Positions 8,141 through 17,060 are shown, counted from the first letter of the stretch. The stretch: DNA of 64,000 bases from an uncultured Prevotellaceae bacterium (GCA_902778535.1 CACYYG010000016.1:178049-242048); one strand, 5' to 3'. The notes: generated from the sequence alone by a model not told the origin. Translations and numbers: made by a program.

Positions 8141-9967
8141 CTACATGCGCTCAGGCACTTCGATGCCCAGCAGGCCCATGCCGCTCTTGATAATCTTGGC
8201 TACGTTCTTGGCCAGCATCAGGCGCACGGCCTTCTTCTGTTCATCGGGCTCGTTCAGGATGCTGTAGTCGTGATAGAACTGGTTGAAGAGCTTGGTCAGT
8301 TCGTAGCAGTAGTTGGCAATGCCGCTGGGCGAATAGTCCTTGCCGGCCTGCTCCACGGCTGCGCCATACTCGCTCATCTTCTGAATGAGTTCAATCTCCT
8401 TAGGGGAAAGAGAAGCCCCCCCTACTGCCCCCGAGGGGGCCTCACTTGTCTGTTTGCAGGGTAATGTGTCCCCCTCGGGGGACGACAGGGGGGCTTTCCT
8501 GAGTATCGAGCGGATGCGTGCATGTGTGTATTGGATGAAAGGTCCGGTATTGCCGTTGAAATCAATCGACTCCTCAGGGTTGAAGAGCATGTTCTTGCGT
8601 GCGTCGACCTTGAGTATGAAGTATTTCAGGGCGCCCATGCCGACGATGCGGGCAATCTCGCGGCGCTCCTCCTCGGTCATGTCGTCAAACTTGCCCAGTT
8701 CCATCGAGGTCTTGTAGGCATCCTCGACCATCAGTTCCATCAGGTCGTCGGCGTCGACGACGGTACCCTCGCGGCTCTTCATCTTGCCGTTGGGCAGCTC
8801 CACCATGCCGTAGGAGAAGTGCACCAACTCCTTGCCCCACTTGAAGCCCAGACGGTCGAGCAGGATGGAAAGCACCTGGAAGTGGTAGTTCTGCTCGTTG
8901 CCCACCACGTAGATCATCTTGTCGATGGGATAATCCTGGAAGCGCATCTCGGCAGTGCCGATGTCCTGCGTCATATATACCGATGTGCCGTCAGAACGCA
9001 GCAGCAGCTTCTGGTCGAGACCCTCGTTGGTGAGGTCGGCCCACACCGAGTTGTCCTCATGGCGCTCGAAGAGACCCTTGGCGAGTCCTTCCTCCACCTT
9101 CGCCTTACCCTTGAGGTAGGTCTGGCTCTCGTAGTATATCTTGTCAAACGAGACACCCATCTTTTTGTAGGTCTCGTCGAAGCCGGCATACACCCAGTTG
9201 TTCATCTTCTCCCACAGGGCACGCACCTCGGGGTCGTTCTGCTCCCATTTCACCAGCATCTCGTGAGCCTCCTTGATGAGCGGAGCCTCTTGCTTGGCTT
9301 TCTCCTCATCCATGCCCTGGGCAATGAGTTCCTTAATCTCCTCGCGGTAGTGCTTGTCGAAGAGCACATAGTAGTCGCCAATCAAGTGGTCGCCCTTCTT
9401 GCCTGACGACTCGGGCGTCTCGCCATTGCCCCATTTCAGCCAGGCGAGCATCGACTTGCAGATGTGGATGCCGCGGTCGTTCACAATGTTGGTCTTCACC
9501 ACCTTGTTGCCGTTGGCCTCCATGATCTTGGCCAGCGACCAGCCCAGCAGGTTGTTGCGTACATGACCGAGGTGCAACGGCTTGTTGGTGTTGGGCGACG
9601 AGTATTCTATCATCACAAGGGGAGAATGTTCGTCGGCACTCTTCGTACCGAAACGGTCGTCGGCATCGATGGCCTGCAGAAGCTGCAGCCAGGCGCCCTG
9701 GCCAACGCTGAGGTTGAGAAATCCCTTTACCACGTTGAATTTCTCCACGGCTGCACAGTGCTCCACCAGATATTGGCCTATTTCCTGCCCAGTCTGTTCG
9801 GGCGATTTCTTTGCGGCCTTTACAAAGGGAAAGACCACGAGGGTCAGATTGCCCTCAAACTCGCTGCGTGTCTTCTGCAGCTGTAGCATCTTCTCTGTAG
9901 CCTCCAAGCCATAGAGTGCCTTCACGGCCTCGCCTGCGGCCTGGCTTATCAATGTCTCAATATTCAT
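8141..9967 (-). CDS. argS: Arginyl-tRNA synthetase with an in-frame insertion
   Basis: Charges tRNA-Arg. At 608 aa, with the start at 9967 (MNIETLISQAAGEAV), it has SSPNTNKPLHLGHVRNN (HIGH motif, near residue 125-140), an MKSREG loop as the KMSKS counterpart, and a normal end SGMGLLGIEVPERM. The upstream extension to 10123 is rejected because a TACCTTTG promoter box lies at 9999-10006. Residues about 491-518 (APLSSPEGDTL... SGAVGGAS) are extra relative to family members and are encoded by a palindromic GC-rich element at 8413-8497. The insertion lies before the anticodon-binding helices and keeps frame, so the enzyme is probably active. Confidence 0.96.
   Translation of the reverse strand: MNIETLISQAAGEAVKALYGLEATEKMLQLQKTRSEFEGNLTLVVFPFVKAAKKSPEQTGQEIGQYLVEHCAAVEKFNVVKGFLNLSVGQGAWLQLLQAIDADDRFGTKSADEHSPLVMIEYSSPNTNKPLHLGHVRNNLLGWSLAKIMEANGNKVVKTNIVNDRGIHICKSMLAWLKWGNGETPESSGKKGDHLIGDYYVLFDKHYREEIKELIAQGMDEEKAKQEAPLIKEAHEMLVKWEQNDPEVRALWEKMNNWVYAGFDETYKKMGVSFDKIYYESQTYLKGKAKVEEGLAKGLFERHEDNSVWADLTNEGLDQKLLLRSDGTSVYMTQDIGTAEMRFQDYPIDKMIYVVGNEQNYHFQVLSILLDRLGFKWGKELVHFSYGMVELPNGKMKSREGTVVDADDLMELMVEDAYKTSMELGKFDDMTEEERREIARIVGMGALKYFILKVDARKNMLFNPEESIDFNGNTGPFIQYTHARIRSILRKAPLSSPEGDTLPCKQTSEAPSGAVGGASLSPKEIELIQKMSEYGAAVEQAGKDYSPSGIANYCYELTKLFNQFYHDYSILNEPDEQKKAVRLMLAKNVAKIIKSGMGLLGIEVPERM
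8413..8497. repeat. Palindromic GC-rich element inserted in frame in argS
   Basis: About 85 bp bounded by AAGCCCCCC (8413) and GGGGGGCTTT (to 8497), which are inverted copies. Inside are two self-palindromes, GCCCCCGAGGGGGC (8427-8440) and CCCCCTCGGGGG (8470-8481), separated by a 29-bp spacer. The composition is unlike the surrounding gene. It looks like a REP/MITE-type miniature element that entered an essential gene without breaking frame. Its family is not identified from this window alone; only one copy is present here. Confidence 0.7.
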
Positions 9968-9998
9968 GCGATTTGTAATTACAATTCTTTTCGGGGTG

Positions 9999-10006
9999 CA
10001 AAGGTA
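9999..10006 (-). promoter_or_regulatory. -7 box (TACCTTTG) for the argS cluster
   Basis: Exact TAnnTTTG match on the minus strand, 32 nt upstream of the argS ATG. It decides the start of argS and is probably the promoter for argS-rnhA-maeB-folK. No good -33 TTTG at the usual distance. Confidence 0.6.
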
Positions 10007-10079
10007 CAAAAAAAATCGATTAAATGAGTGCAGAATACACTTGTTTTTTGTCAAATGGGAGAATAATTTTTGACGGCAA

Positions 10080-10200
10080 CTTAGGGCGATGATGCCAGAA
10101 AGCTTCAAAACATCGGTAACCACGTGGGTTACTAACTGTAACCACGTGGGTTACTGTCAGTAACCATGCGGGTTACAGTTAGTAACCCACGTGGTTACTC
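10080..10200 (-). repeat. 22-bp-period palindromic repeat element, copy A (4 units)
   Basis: Read on the minus strand, four near-palindromic units of the type GTAACCCACGTGGTTAC follow each other at a 22-bp period, joined by 6-nt linkers (TAACTG, TGACAG, AGTTAG), and end in a tail ATGTTTTGAAGCTTTC plus TGGCATCATCGCCC. The same structure is found at 16947-17060 (copy B) and, reduced, at 40937-40990 (copy C). It occupies the divergent interval between argS and the LolA-like gene. There are no spacers of the CRISPR kind. Confidence 0.85.
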
Positions 10201-10275
10201 GGTGAGTTTACGCCGAGCCGCACAGGTTGATATTTTTCATGAAAGTATTAAAAAAGCAAAAGAAATGGCTGTTTC

Positions 10276-10306
10276 TTGTGTGTATAGATTATTCTTTGTA
10301 ACTTTG
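10276..10306 (+). promoter_or_regulatory. Promoter for the LolA-like/DUF5687/pectate lyase cluster
   Basis: TTG at 10276-10278, a 20-nt spacer and TAACTTTG at 10299-10306, which fits the Bacteroidota consensus; the ATG follows at 10348. Confidence 0.6.
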
Positions 10307-10347
10307 CAGCCGTCTAAACTTCAGATGGACTTTAAAAAGAGAAAACG

Positions 10348-10947
10348 ATGAAAAGACTATTCCTGGCCTTCGTGGCCATTATGACAATGGGCACCGCCCT
10401 GGCACAGACGGCCCAGCAGGTGCTCGACAAGTGTGCCGCCTTAGTAAGCGCCCCTGAAGGCGCCAGCGCCAACTTCACGATGACGAGTGCCCAGTATGGC
10501 AACGCTACCGGCACCATCAGCATCAAGGGACAGAAGTTCTACATGCACAGCAATGCCACGACAATGTGGTTCGACGGCACCACGCTGTGGACCTACGTGG
10601 CACAGAACGAGGAGGTGAATATCTCGACGCCGACGGCTCAGCAGCTGCAGACGCTCAATCCCTATCACTTCATCAACCTCTACAAGCAGGGCTACACCTA
10701 CACGATGACCACCAGCGCCACGGCTTTCACCGTCCATCTGACGGCTACCGACACGCAGAAGAAGATCAGCGAGGGCTTCGTCACCGTCGACAAGACGACC
10801 TACGCCCCGAAGGAGATCAAGCTGCTGCAGGGCACGAAGTGGACTACCTTCACCGTGAGCGGGCTGAAGGCTGAGCGTCAGGATGATGCGAAGTTCCGTT
10901 TCAAGAGCAGCGACTATCCCGATGCTGAACTTATAGACCTGCGCTAA
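10348..10947 (+). CDS. LolA-like outer-membrane lipoprotein carrier family protein
   Basis: A 199-aa secreted protein with a clear signal peptide (MKRLFLAFVAIMTMGTALAQ). The mature part is a beta-rich LolA-type half-barrel: a start TAQQVLDKCAALVSAPEGAS, then GTISIKGQKFYM, TTMWFDGTTLWTYVAQNEEVNIS near residue 70-95, and ALT-like strands to the end. LolA proteins carry lipoproteins through the periplasm to the outer membrane. The Bacteroidota LolA-like proteins are only distant relatives, so the substrate is uncertain. The stop codon touches the ATG of the next gene, so the two are translationally coupled. Confidence 0.8.
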   Translation: MKRLFLAFVAIMTMGTALAQTAQQVLDKCAALVSAPEGASANFTMTSAQYGNATGTISIKGQKFYMHSNATTMWFDGTTLWTYVAQNEEVNISTPTAQQLQTLNPYHFINLYKQGYTYTMTTSATAFTVHLTATDTQKKISEGFVTVDKTTYAPKEIKLLQGTKWTTFTVSGLKAERQDDAKFRFKSSDYPDAELIDLR

Positions 10948-12447
10948 ATGAACCGTCTGCAAATCTATCGCGAGCTGCGCCGTCACGGCAAACTGGGCGA
11001 GAAGCGCCATCCCATGCTGGAGCAGAGCATGGCTGCCAAGGTGATGATGTATATAGGCGCAGGCATCATGGCCATCTATCTGGTTTTCCTCGGCAGTCTC
11101 TTCGGCAAGCTGGCCGCTGAAGAGGAGGTTCCTGCCCTGATTCTGGGGCTGATGGTACTGCTGCTGATGCCCATCGACTTTCTGATGCGATTCATTGCCC
11201 AGCAGACGCCGATGATGTTCATCAAGCCTTACCTGCTGCTGAACATGCCTAGGAAGACAGTGGTAGAAAGCTATCTGCTCAACCTTGTCAGTAGCGGCTA
11301 CAATTTCCTGTGGCTGACCTTGCTCGTGCCTTACGCGTACATTTGTTTAGTGTCGGGCATCAGCTTCTGGGCTTTGCTGGCCGTCGTGTTGTGCGGCCTG
11401 CTGCTGGTGATGATCAACAGCCAGTGGTACCTCTTAGTGCGCACGCTGATAGCCCGCTCGCTGTTGTGGTGGCTGCTGCCTATTGGTGTCTATGCCGCCA
11501 TCTGGGTGCCCATGCTGCTGCTCTTCGACAATCCATTCGACGTAGCCGACCTCTTTATTACCTCCTTCGACACGGCTCCCATGCTGTGGCTGCTGGTGCT
11601 CATCGCCTTAGTCGTGCTTTTGGCCATGCTGCTGATCAATCGCCAGCTGCAGCTGTGTTTCGTCAAGCAGGAACTGTCGCGCGAGGAGAAGAAGGCCTCT
11701 GCCATCAAGCACGTGTGGCGCCTGACGTTCCTCGAGCGCTTCGGACAGGCTGGCGAATACCTGAAATTGGAAATCAAGAGCATCATGCGCAACAAGGCCA
11801 TACGCAGCCGCGTACTGATGAGCCTCGGCCTCATTGTCATGCTGACTGTCATCATCAGCTACACCAATGTCTACGACGGCGTGTGGATGCTCAACTTCTG
11901 GTGCTACTACTGCTTTGCCATCTACGGCATGACCACGCTGGTGAAGGTGATGGGACCTGAAGGCAACTACATCGACCTGCTGATGACGCAGCATGAGAAC
12001 ATCCTGTTGCTCCTGCGTGCCAAATATTACTTCCACGTGGTCATCCTGCTCTTCCCGCTGCTCATTATGTTGCCTGCCGTCATTGCCGGCAAGTTTACCA
12101 TCATGATGCTACTGGCGTACCTGCTGCTGACCAGCGGCCTGAGCTTCTTCATCCTCTTCCAGCTGGCCGTCTACAACAAGCAGACGCTGCCTCTCAACGA
12201 GAAAATCACGGGCAAGAACAACATGGAGAGCGGTTTCCAGCTTCTCATCGAACTGGTGGGCATGTTCCTGCCGATGCTCTTAGTGGGTCTCCTGCTGGGA
12301 CTGACCGACGAGGACACAGCCTATACCGTCATGGCCATCATAGGTCTGCTGTTCACCCTCACCCATCCTCTCTGGCTGCGCAACATCTACAACCGCATGA
12401 TGCGCCGCAAATATGTGAACTTGGAAGGCTTCCACGCCTCAAGATAA
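10948..12447 (+). CDS. DUF5687 family multi-pass membrane protein (ABC-2-like permease)
   Basis: A 499-aa inner-membrane protein with about ten to twelve hydrophobic segments, including clusters at residues 30-75, 105-160, 165-230, 290-325, 350-415 and 425-480. It opens with a cytoplasmic stretch (MNRLQIYRELRRHGKLG), as DUF5687 proteins do. This family resembles ABC-2 type permeases and normally works with a separate ATPase. No ATPase gene is next to it here. It follows the LolA-like gene with no gap and precedes the T9SS mini-protein by 21 nt. Confidence 0.75.
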   Translation: MNRLQIYRELRRHGKLGEKRHPMLEQSMAAKVMMYIGAGIMAIYLVFLGSLFGKLAAEEEVPALILGLMVLLLMPIDFLMRFIAQQTPMMFIKPYLLLNMPRKTVVESYLLNLVSSGYNFLWLTLLVPYAYICLVSGISFWALLAVVLCGLLLVMINSQWYLLVRTLIARSLLWWLLPIGVYAAIWVPMLLLFDNPFDVADLFITSFDTAPMLWLLVLIALVVLLAMLLINRQLQLCFVKQELSREEKKASAIKHVWRLTFLERFGQAGEYLKLEIKSIMRNKAIRSRVLMSLGLIVMLTVIISYTNVYDGVWMLNFWCYYCFAIYGMTTLVKVMGPEGNYIDLLMTQHENILLLLRAKYYFHVVILLFPLLIMLPAVIAGKFTIMMLLAYLLLTSGLSFFILFQLAVYNKQTLPLNEKITGKNNMESGFQLLIELVGMFLPMLLVGLLLGLTDEDTAYTVMAIIGLLFTLTHPLWLRNIYNRMMRRKYVNLEGFHASR

Positions 12448-12468
12448 ACAAACTAATTAACTAAAACA

Positions 12469-12906
12469 ATGAGAAAAATTCTATCTGTTGCAGCAGTATT
12501 GCTGCTCATGTCTGTTTCCTTTGCTAAAGCCGAGAGCAAACAGACACTGACCATCAACGGTCAGACAGTGGAGAGCATAGTCACCCGCATCACCTTCGAG
12601 GGCGACAACGTGGTGCTCCACTTCAAAGGGGGCGACAGCCAGACGGCTGACATGGATGCCGTCGTTCTGGGCTTCGAGTATTCGCCCACAACGTCCATCG
12701 GTGTTCTTCGCGGCACCGTTGACAATTACCTGAACCTTGCAGGCTTGGATGAAGGCACCGTCGTCAGCATCTACGATGCCCAGGGCAAGCTCGTCAGAAC
12801 CACCACGGTCCGTGAGGCCAAGGCGGTGCTCTCTGTCTCGACGCTCCGAAGCGGCGTCTATGTGCTCAAGGCTGGCCGTCAAATCGTGAAATTCAATAAA
12901 AAGTAG
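12469..12906 (+). CDS. Small secreted protein ending in a T9SS-type sorting domain
   Basis: 145 aa: signal peptide (about residues 1-21), a short beta segment (about 22-70), and a C-terminal region that looks like a type A T9SS sorting domain (VSIYDAQGKLVRTT, LRSGVYVLKAGRQIVKFNKK). There is little cargo besides the sorting domain. The pectate lyase starts 6 nt later and itself lacks a recognisable sorting domain. It may be a surface anchor or accessory for the neighbour, but that is speculation. Confidence 0.7.
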   Translation: MRKILSVAAVLLLMSVSFAKAESKQTLTINGQTVESIVTRITFEGDNVVLHFKGGDSQTADMDAVVLGFEYSPTTSIGVLRGTVDNYLNLAGLDEGTVVSIYDAQGKLVRTTTVREAKAVLSVSTLRSGVYVLKAGRQIVKFNKK

Positions 12907-12912
12907 AAGGCC

Positions 12913-15687
12913 ATGAAGAAGATACTTTTCAGCATCATCGCACTGGCAGGTGTGCTCAATGCCAGCGCCCAGACGAAATGGGATTTCACACAGACGCCCG
13001 AAGTGGACGTAACCGCCCTGACGGCCGCTACTGCCGAGTGGTCGTACACCGAAAGCAGCAACCGCTTTGAAAGCATCAACGCCATCAGCGGACCGCTGAA
13101 GGCCGGTAGCGTGGAGCTGCAGCTCACAAAGGGACTCAGCTTCGATGCTCCAGCAAAGAAAATACGCATCGACGTGAACAACCGCATACAGCTGGCTGGC
13201 AGAAACGTCACCGTCACCACGCCTGCCTTGAAGAAAGGACAGGAAGTCACTATCGTCTTCGCCTCGACAGGCAACACCGCCGTCACCTTCGATGCCAATA
13301 CCAATCTGGCCAAAGCCGAGGGTTTCGTGGCTGCTGACAAGAATACCGTGCAGACAGGAAAGGCCACCGTCGCCGCTGACGGCGCAGTGAGCTTCATGTG
13401 CACGGTTGGCAGCATCAACATCTTCTCTATAGAAGTAGCCGAAGCCTCCGTTGACCCGGTCGGTCAGGAAGATGTTATCAGCAACAACGTTTCCCGCAAC
13501 ACCAACGTCAACCAGGCGCTGCTGACGCTGACCAACGGCAACAAACTCTACTACGACACACAGTCGCTGCAGGCCATCGATTTCGACGAGGAGACGGGCA
13601 AGGTCGTCCTGACCACTACAAGCCAGCAGCAGGACGTGCTCAACGGCAGTCTTGCCAGTTTGGCCTTTGCCAAGAAAATGGACAACGGCCAGAATCCCGA
13701 GATTGACAACAACGGCGTGGTCATCACCGAGGCACAGGGCTGGTTGGAGTCGGCCTACGTGAAGTTCAACCTCTACGAGGGTGCCGACACCTACAACGTC
13801 TACGTGAAGGGCGGGCAGTATGCCGACTTCACCAAGATTGACGCCCAACTGGTGCGCAACTACGGCACTTACGGCCGTGCCGATGCGGTTGGCCTCATGG
13901 CTGGCAGCTATATGCTGAAGGTCGTTCCTGTGGCCGGCGGCAATGAACTGGCCGACAAAGCCAGCACCGCCAGCAGCCTCACCGTGAAGAACTACGACCG
14001 CACGGGCTATGCCCACTTCAACTACAGTGGCGTGGGTGCCTACAACGACGACGGCACGCTGAAGCAGGGGGCCAAGGTGTTCTACGTCACCAAGAACACT
14101 GCCAAGACCATCAGTACCAACGTGGCTGGCGCCGAGCAGAATCCCTGCGTAGGCCTTCAGGCCATTATTGCGGCCTACGAAAAGGGGGGGGATACCACGC
14201 CTATCGCTTTCCGCTTCATCGGACTTGTGGAGAAGGATGACCTCGACTATTTAGGCAGCACGGCAGAGGGATTGCAGGTGAAGGGTAGGAGAGCCGACAG
14301 CGAGCTGAACTTCACCTTTGAGGGCATTGGCGATGATGCCACTTTGCGCGGTTTCGGCTTCCTCGCGCGCAATGCCAAGAGCGTGGAGTTCCGTAACTTC
14401 GCCATCATGCGATGCATGGACGACGGCATCTCATTAGACACCGACAACTCCAACCTCTGGGTGCACAACATTGATTTCTTCTACGGCAAGCACGGTAGTG
14501 GCGACCACGACAAGGGCGATGGAGCCTGCGACGCCAAGGCCGACACGAAATACTCCACTTTCAGCTATTGCCGCTATTGGGATACTGGCAAGTCCAACTT
14601 GTTCGGCATGAAGAACGAGGGCGGTCCCAACTACTTGACTTACCATCACAACTGGATTGACCACGCTGACTCGCGCCATCCCCGCGTGCGCACCATGAGC
14701 GTGCACGTCTACAACAACTATTTCGACAACGCGGCCAAGTATGGCGTGGGATCCACTACGGGCGGCAGCGTCTTTGTGGAGAACAATTACTTCTTCAAGA
14801 CCAAGAAGCCCATGCTCTCATCATTGCAAGGCACTGACGGATTGGGCAGCGGCACATTCAGTGGTGAGGATGGCGGCATGATCAAGGCCTATGGCAACTA
14901 CATCGACCGCACTATTTCTCACTTCAGTTACTACACGCAGAACAACCCGTCGTCGATGGGCTACGACGCCTACGAGGCCAGCACTCGCGACGAGCAGGTA
15001 CCTGCCACCGAGAAGACGCTTGTGGGCGGCACCACCTACGATAACTTCGACACCGACCCGCAGCTCATCTACACCTACACGCCCGACGCCGCTGAAGATG
15101 TGCCGGCTATCGTTACCGGCTACTATGGCGCTGGCCGCATGAACCACGGTGACTTCGAGTACACCTTCCCCGACAATACTGGCAACGAAGAAACCGACTC
15201 TGAATACGACAGCGTGCTGGGCAGCAAGATTGACAGCTACAAGTCTGCTCTTGTCGGCTTCTTCGGCGAAGAAAGCATTCCCGTAGGCCCGGACGACCCC
15301 GTGAACCCTGACACCCCGCAGGAAGGCACTATCCTCGCCAGCTTCGACGGCTCACCCTCGAACAGCATGTTCAGTGTGGTCGGTGACTATGGCGACGGCA
15401 AGATTACCTACAACGGCACCTACTATAAGAAAGGCGTGAAACTCAACAGCAAGGGTAGCATCACCTTTACACCTGCAAAGGACTATAATATGACGCTTGT
15501 CCTCGCTACTGCCAAGGATGGACGCGACGTGACCCTCAATGGCACCACGACCAGCGTCAGCGGCACCGTGAACACCGAGGGCGCCTATTACCTGATGCAA
15601 CCCATCGCCCTCACCGCCGGCACAAAGTATGTGCTGACCAGAGGCAGTGCCGAGAGCATTGTCATGCTCATTATACTTGAGGAATAG
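12913..15687 (+). CDS. Secreted pectate lyase (PL1-like) with accessory beta domains
   Basis: 924 aa with signal peptide (ends ASAQ, about 20). Cleaves polygalacturonate by beta-elimination. Residues 21-180 form a beta-sandwich accessory domain (KWDFTQTPEVDV). Residues about 330-760 hold the parallel beta-helix with PL1 features: LWVHNIDFFYGKHG, the YLTYHHNWIDHADSRHPRVR block containing the catalytic Arg, and VHVYNNYFDNAAKYGV with the usual 'NNYF' turn. Residues about 795 to the end form a second beta-sandwich, after a proline/aspartate linker (GPDDPVNPDTPQEG). No T9SS signal is seen at the C-terminus (SIVMLIILEE). Convergent with the GH43-like gene, which is also a pectin side-chain enzyme candidate. 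Confidence 0.9.
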   Translation: MKKILFSIIALAGVLNASAQTKWDFTQTPEVDVTALTAATAEWSYTESSNRFESINAISGPLKAGSVELQLTKGLSFDAPAKKIRIDVNNRIQLAGRNVTVTTPALKKGQEVTIVFASTGNTAVTFDANTNLAKAEGFVAADKNTVQTGKATVAADGAVSFMCTVGSINIFSIEVAEASVDPVGQEDVISNNVSRNTNVNQALLTLTNGNKLYYDTQSLQAIDFDEETGKVVLTTTSQQQDVLNGSLASLAFAKKMDNGQNPEIDNNGVVITEAQGWLESAYVKFNLYEGADTYNVYVKGGQYADFTKIDAQLVRNYGTYGRADAVGLMAGSYMLKVVPVAGGNELADKASTASSLTVKNYDRTGYAHFNYSGVGAYNDDGTLKQGAKVFYVTKNTAKTISTNVAGAEQNPCVGLQAIIAAYEKGGDTTPIAFRFIGLVEKDDLDYLGSTAEGLQVKGRRADSELNFTFEGIGDDATLRGFGFLARNAKSVEFRNFAIMRCMDDGISLDTDNSNLWVHNIDFFYGKHGSGDHDKGDGACDAKADTKYSTFSYCRYWDTGKSNLFGMKNEGGPNYLTYHHNWIDHADSRHPRVRTMSVHVYNNYFDNAAKYGVGSTTGGSVFVENNYFFKTKKPMLSSLQGTDGLGSGTFSGEDGGMIKAYGNYIDRTISHFSYYTQNNPSSMGYDAYEASTRDEQVPATEKTLVGGTTYDNFDTDPQLIYTYTPDAAEDVPAIVTGYYGAGRMNHGDFEYTFPDNTGNEETDSEYDSVLGSKIDSYKSALVGFFGEESIPVGPDDPVNPDTPQEGTILASFDGSPSNSMFSVVGDYGDGKITYNGTYYKKGVKLNSKGSITFTPAKDYNMTLVLATAKDGRDVTLNGTTTSVSGTVNTEGAYYLMQPIALTAGTKYVLTRGSAESIVMLIILEE

Positions 15688-15709
15688 GATTCGTCCTACA
15701 TTTACAATA

Positions 15710-16789
15710 TTACTGGCTGTGGCGTTCTGACCAACGCTGCAGCCTTTTATATTCCTTCTTGGTCAGTCGCAGGAAAGAACCATGCTGCGGACCAGTGACG
15801 CCTTCAATGTCGACAGGGTCGTGGAAGTTGCGCAGATGCTCGTCGGCTTTGCAGATGCGGTAGTGCTTGGGGCGGTCGCTGTATTGGATGTAGGCCACGC
15901 GCCAGGTCTTGTCGCCGATGAGCTGGAAGGCGCTGCTGCCCTCACATTTCTTTTTCCCTTCGAAACTGACGTAGTCATCCTCCACAGGCTCGCTCCATCC
16001 GTGGGTGAGGTGCTGGCTGGTGGCAGTGTAGATGCCAGGATGGCCGCCCTCTTTCTTGATGAGCATGTGGTAGAGGCCGTCGTCGAGCAGATTGATGTCG
16101 GCGTCGATGGTGGCATAGCCCCAGTCGAAGAGCAGGCGGGGCTGTGTCAGCTTGGTGAACGACTTGTCGGCGTAGCTGTAGTACATGCGGTCGTAAGTCT
16201 CCTCGGCGCTGTTCCACATCGAATAGTATATCATGTAGCCGCCCTTTTTGCCGTCGGGCCACACGTAAGAAGGATACCAGAATATCTGCGGAGCCCACAC
16301 ACGATTGATGGTACTCCAGTCCTTGTAGACAGACTCTGCTTCGGGATTGGTGAAGATGGCGGGTGCCTGGCGGTAGTCGAAGGTGACGCTTGTCCAGTGG
16401 ATAAGGTCGTCGCTCTTCAGCAGGTCGATGCCGTAGTTGTCCCACTTCTTGCTCTTTGCCACGCACATGTCGGTGGTGACCATCACGAAGCCCTTCCCGT
16501 CCCACGAGCGGCAGACGTAGGCATCGCGCTGCCCGCCCTCGATGCGGGCATGCTCCTTCGGGTCGACGACTGCATCGCCGCCGATGATGTCCTCATAGTG
16601 GTAGCCGTCGCGGCTCAGCGCGTAGGCCGTATACTCGCCGCCATCGCTCATGTGGCAGTACAGGTAGCCGTAGGTACCTTTAACTGGGTTCTGAGCATTG
16701 GCAGCCAGTGAGACTAGCAGCAACAACGCTGATACAAGCAACGGCTTGAGACGGATTGACACGGTTGTCCTGATGTTTATTTGAAACAT
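15710..16789 (-). CDS. Secreted GH43-like five-bladed propeller glycosidase
   Basis: 359 aa from the start at 16789, with signal peptide MFQINIRTTVSIRLKPLLVS ending near AANAQ. Repeated propeller strands are visible: YLYCHMSDGGEYTAYALSRD, VCRSWDGKGFVMVTTDM, RVWAPQIFWYPSYVWPDGKK, INLLDDGLYHMLIKKEGG. This matches the arabinosidase-like GH43 group and resembles the first half of the tandem GH43 protein at 42460. The longer frame up to 16954 is rejected because an ideal promoter lies at 16811-16841. Probable target: arabinose-containing pectin side chains (family inference). Confidence 0.78.
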   Translation of the reverse strand: MFQINIRTTVSIRLKPLLVSALLLLVSLAANAQNPVKGTYGYLYCHMSDGGEYTAYALSRDGYHYEDIIGGDAVVDPKEHARIEGGQRDAYVCRSWDGKGFVMVTTDMCVAKSKKWDNYGIDLLKSDDLIHWTSVTFDYRQAPAIFTNPEAESVYKDWSTINRVWAPQIFWYPSYVWPDGKKGGYMIYYSMWNSAEETYDRMYYSYADKSFTKLTQPRLLFDWGYATIDADINLLDDGLYHMLIKKEGGHPGIYTATSQHLTHGWSEPVEDDYVSFEGKKKCEGSSAFQLIGDKTWRVAYIQYSDRPKHYRICKADEHLRNFHDPVDIEGVTGPQHGSFLRLTKKEYKRLQRWSERHSQ

Positions 16790-16810
16790 AGTGATGAATT
16801 GTTTTGACTG

Positions 16811-16841
16811 CAAAAATACGAAAAGTTGGAAACATGGCAAA
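16811..16841 (-). promoter_or_regulatory. Consensus promoter of the GH43-like gene
   Basis: On the minus strand TTTG (16838-16841), exactly 19 nt, then TATTTTTG (16811-16818), 21 nt before the ATG at 16789. Perfect match to TTTG-N19-TAnnTTTG. Confidence 0.8.
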
Positions 16842-16946
16842 ATAACCAACTCACTTTTTCTGCAAACCACCTTGTTTTTGAAATAAACGGCCAGTGAGGC
16901 TGACCGGGATTTGACGATGCCACCTTCGGGGGATTGTGCCATTATT

Positions 16947-17060
16947 GTAACCACGTGGGTTACTGACTGTAACCCGCATGGTTACTGACAGTAACCCACG
17001 TGGTTACTGTCAGTAACCTCCCATGTTACCGATGTTTTGACCATTTCGGGCATCATCGCT
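16947..17060 (+). repeat. 22-bp-period palindromic repeat element, copy B (4 units)
   Basis: Same architecture as copy A, in plus orientation: four GTAACC...GGTTAC units at a 22-bp period, then the tail ATGTTTTGACCATTTCGG and GCATCATCGCT. The last unit is degraded (GTAACCTCCCATGTTAC). It lies in a divergent promoter region between the GH43-like gene and the first giant lipoprotein. Confidence 0.85.

Noticed and set aside
10080-10200. Possible CRISPR array (regular 22-bp units)
   Set aside because: The units are palindromes joined by 6-nt linkers, with no unique spacers, and no cas genes are present.
12481-14016. 511-codon frame on the minus strand opposite the T9SS mini-protein and pectate lyase
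   Set aside because: Antisense to two recognised genes; composition (His/Val/Asp-rich) is typical of a shadow frame.
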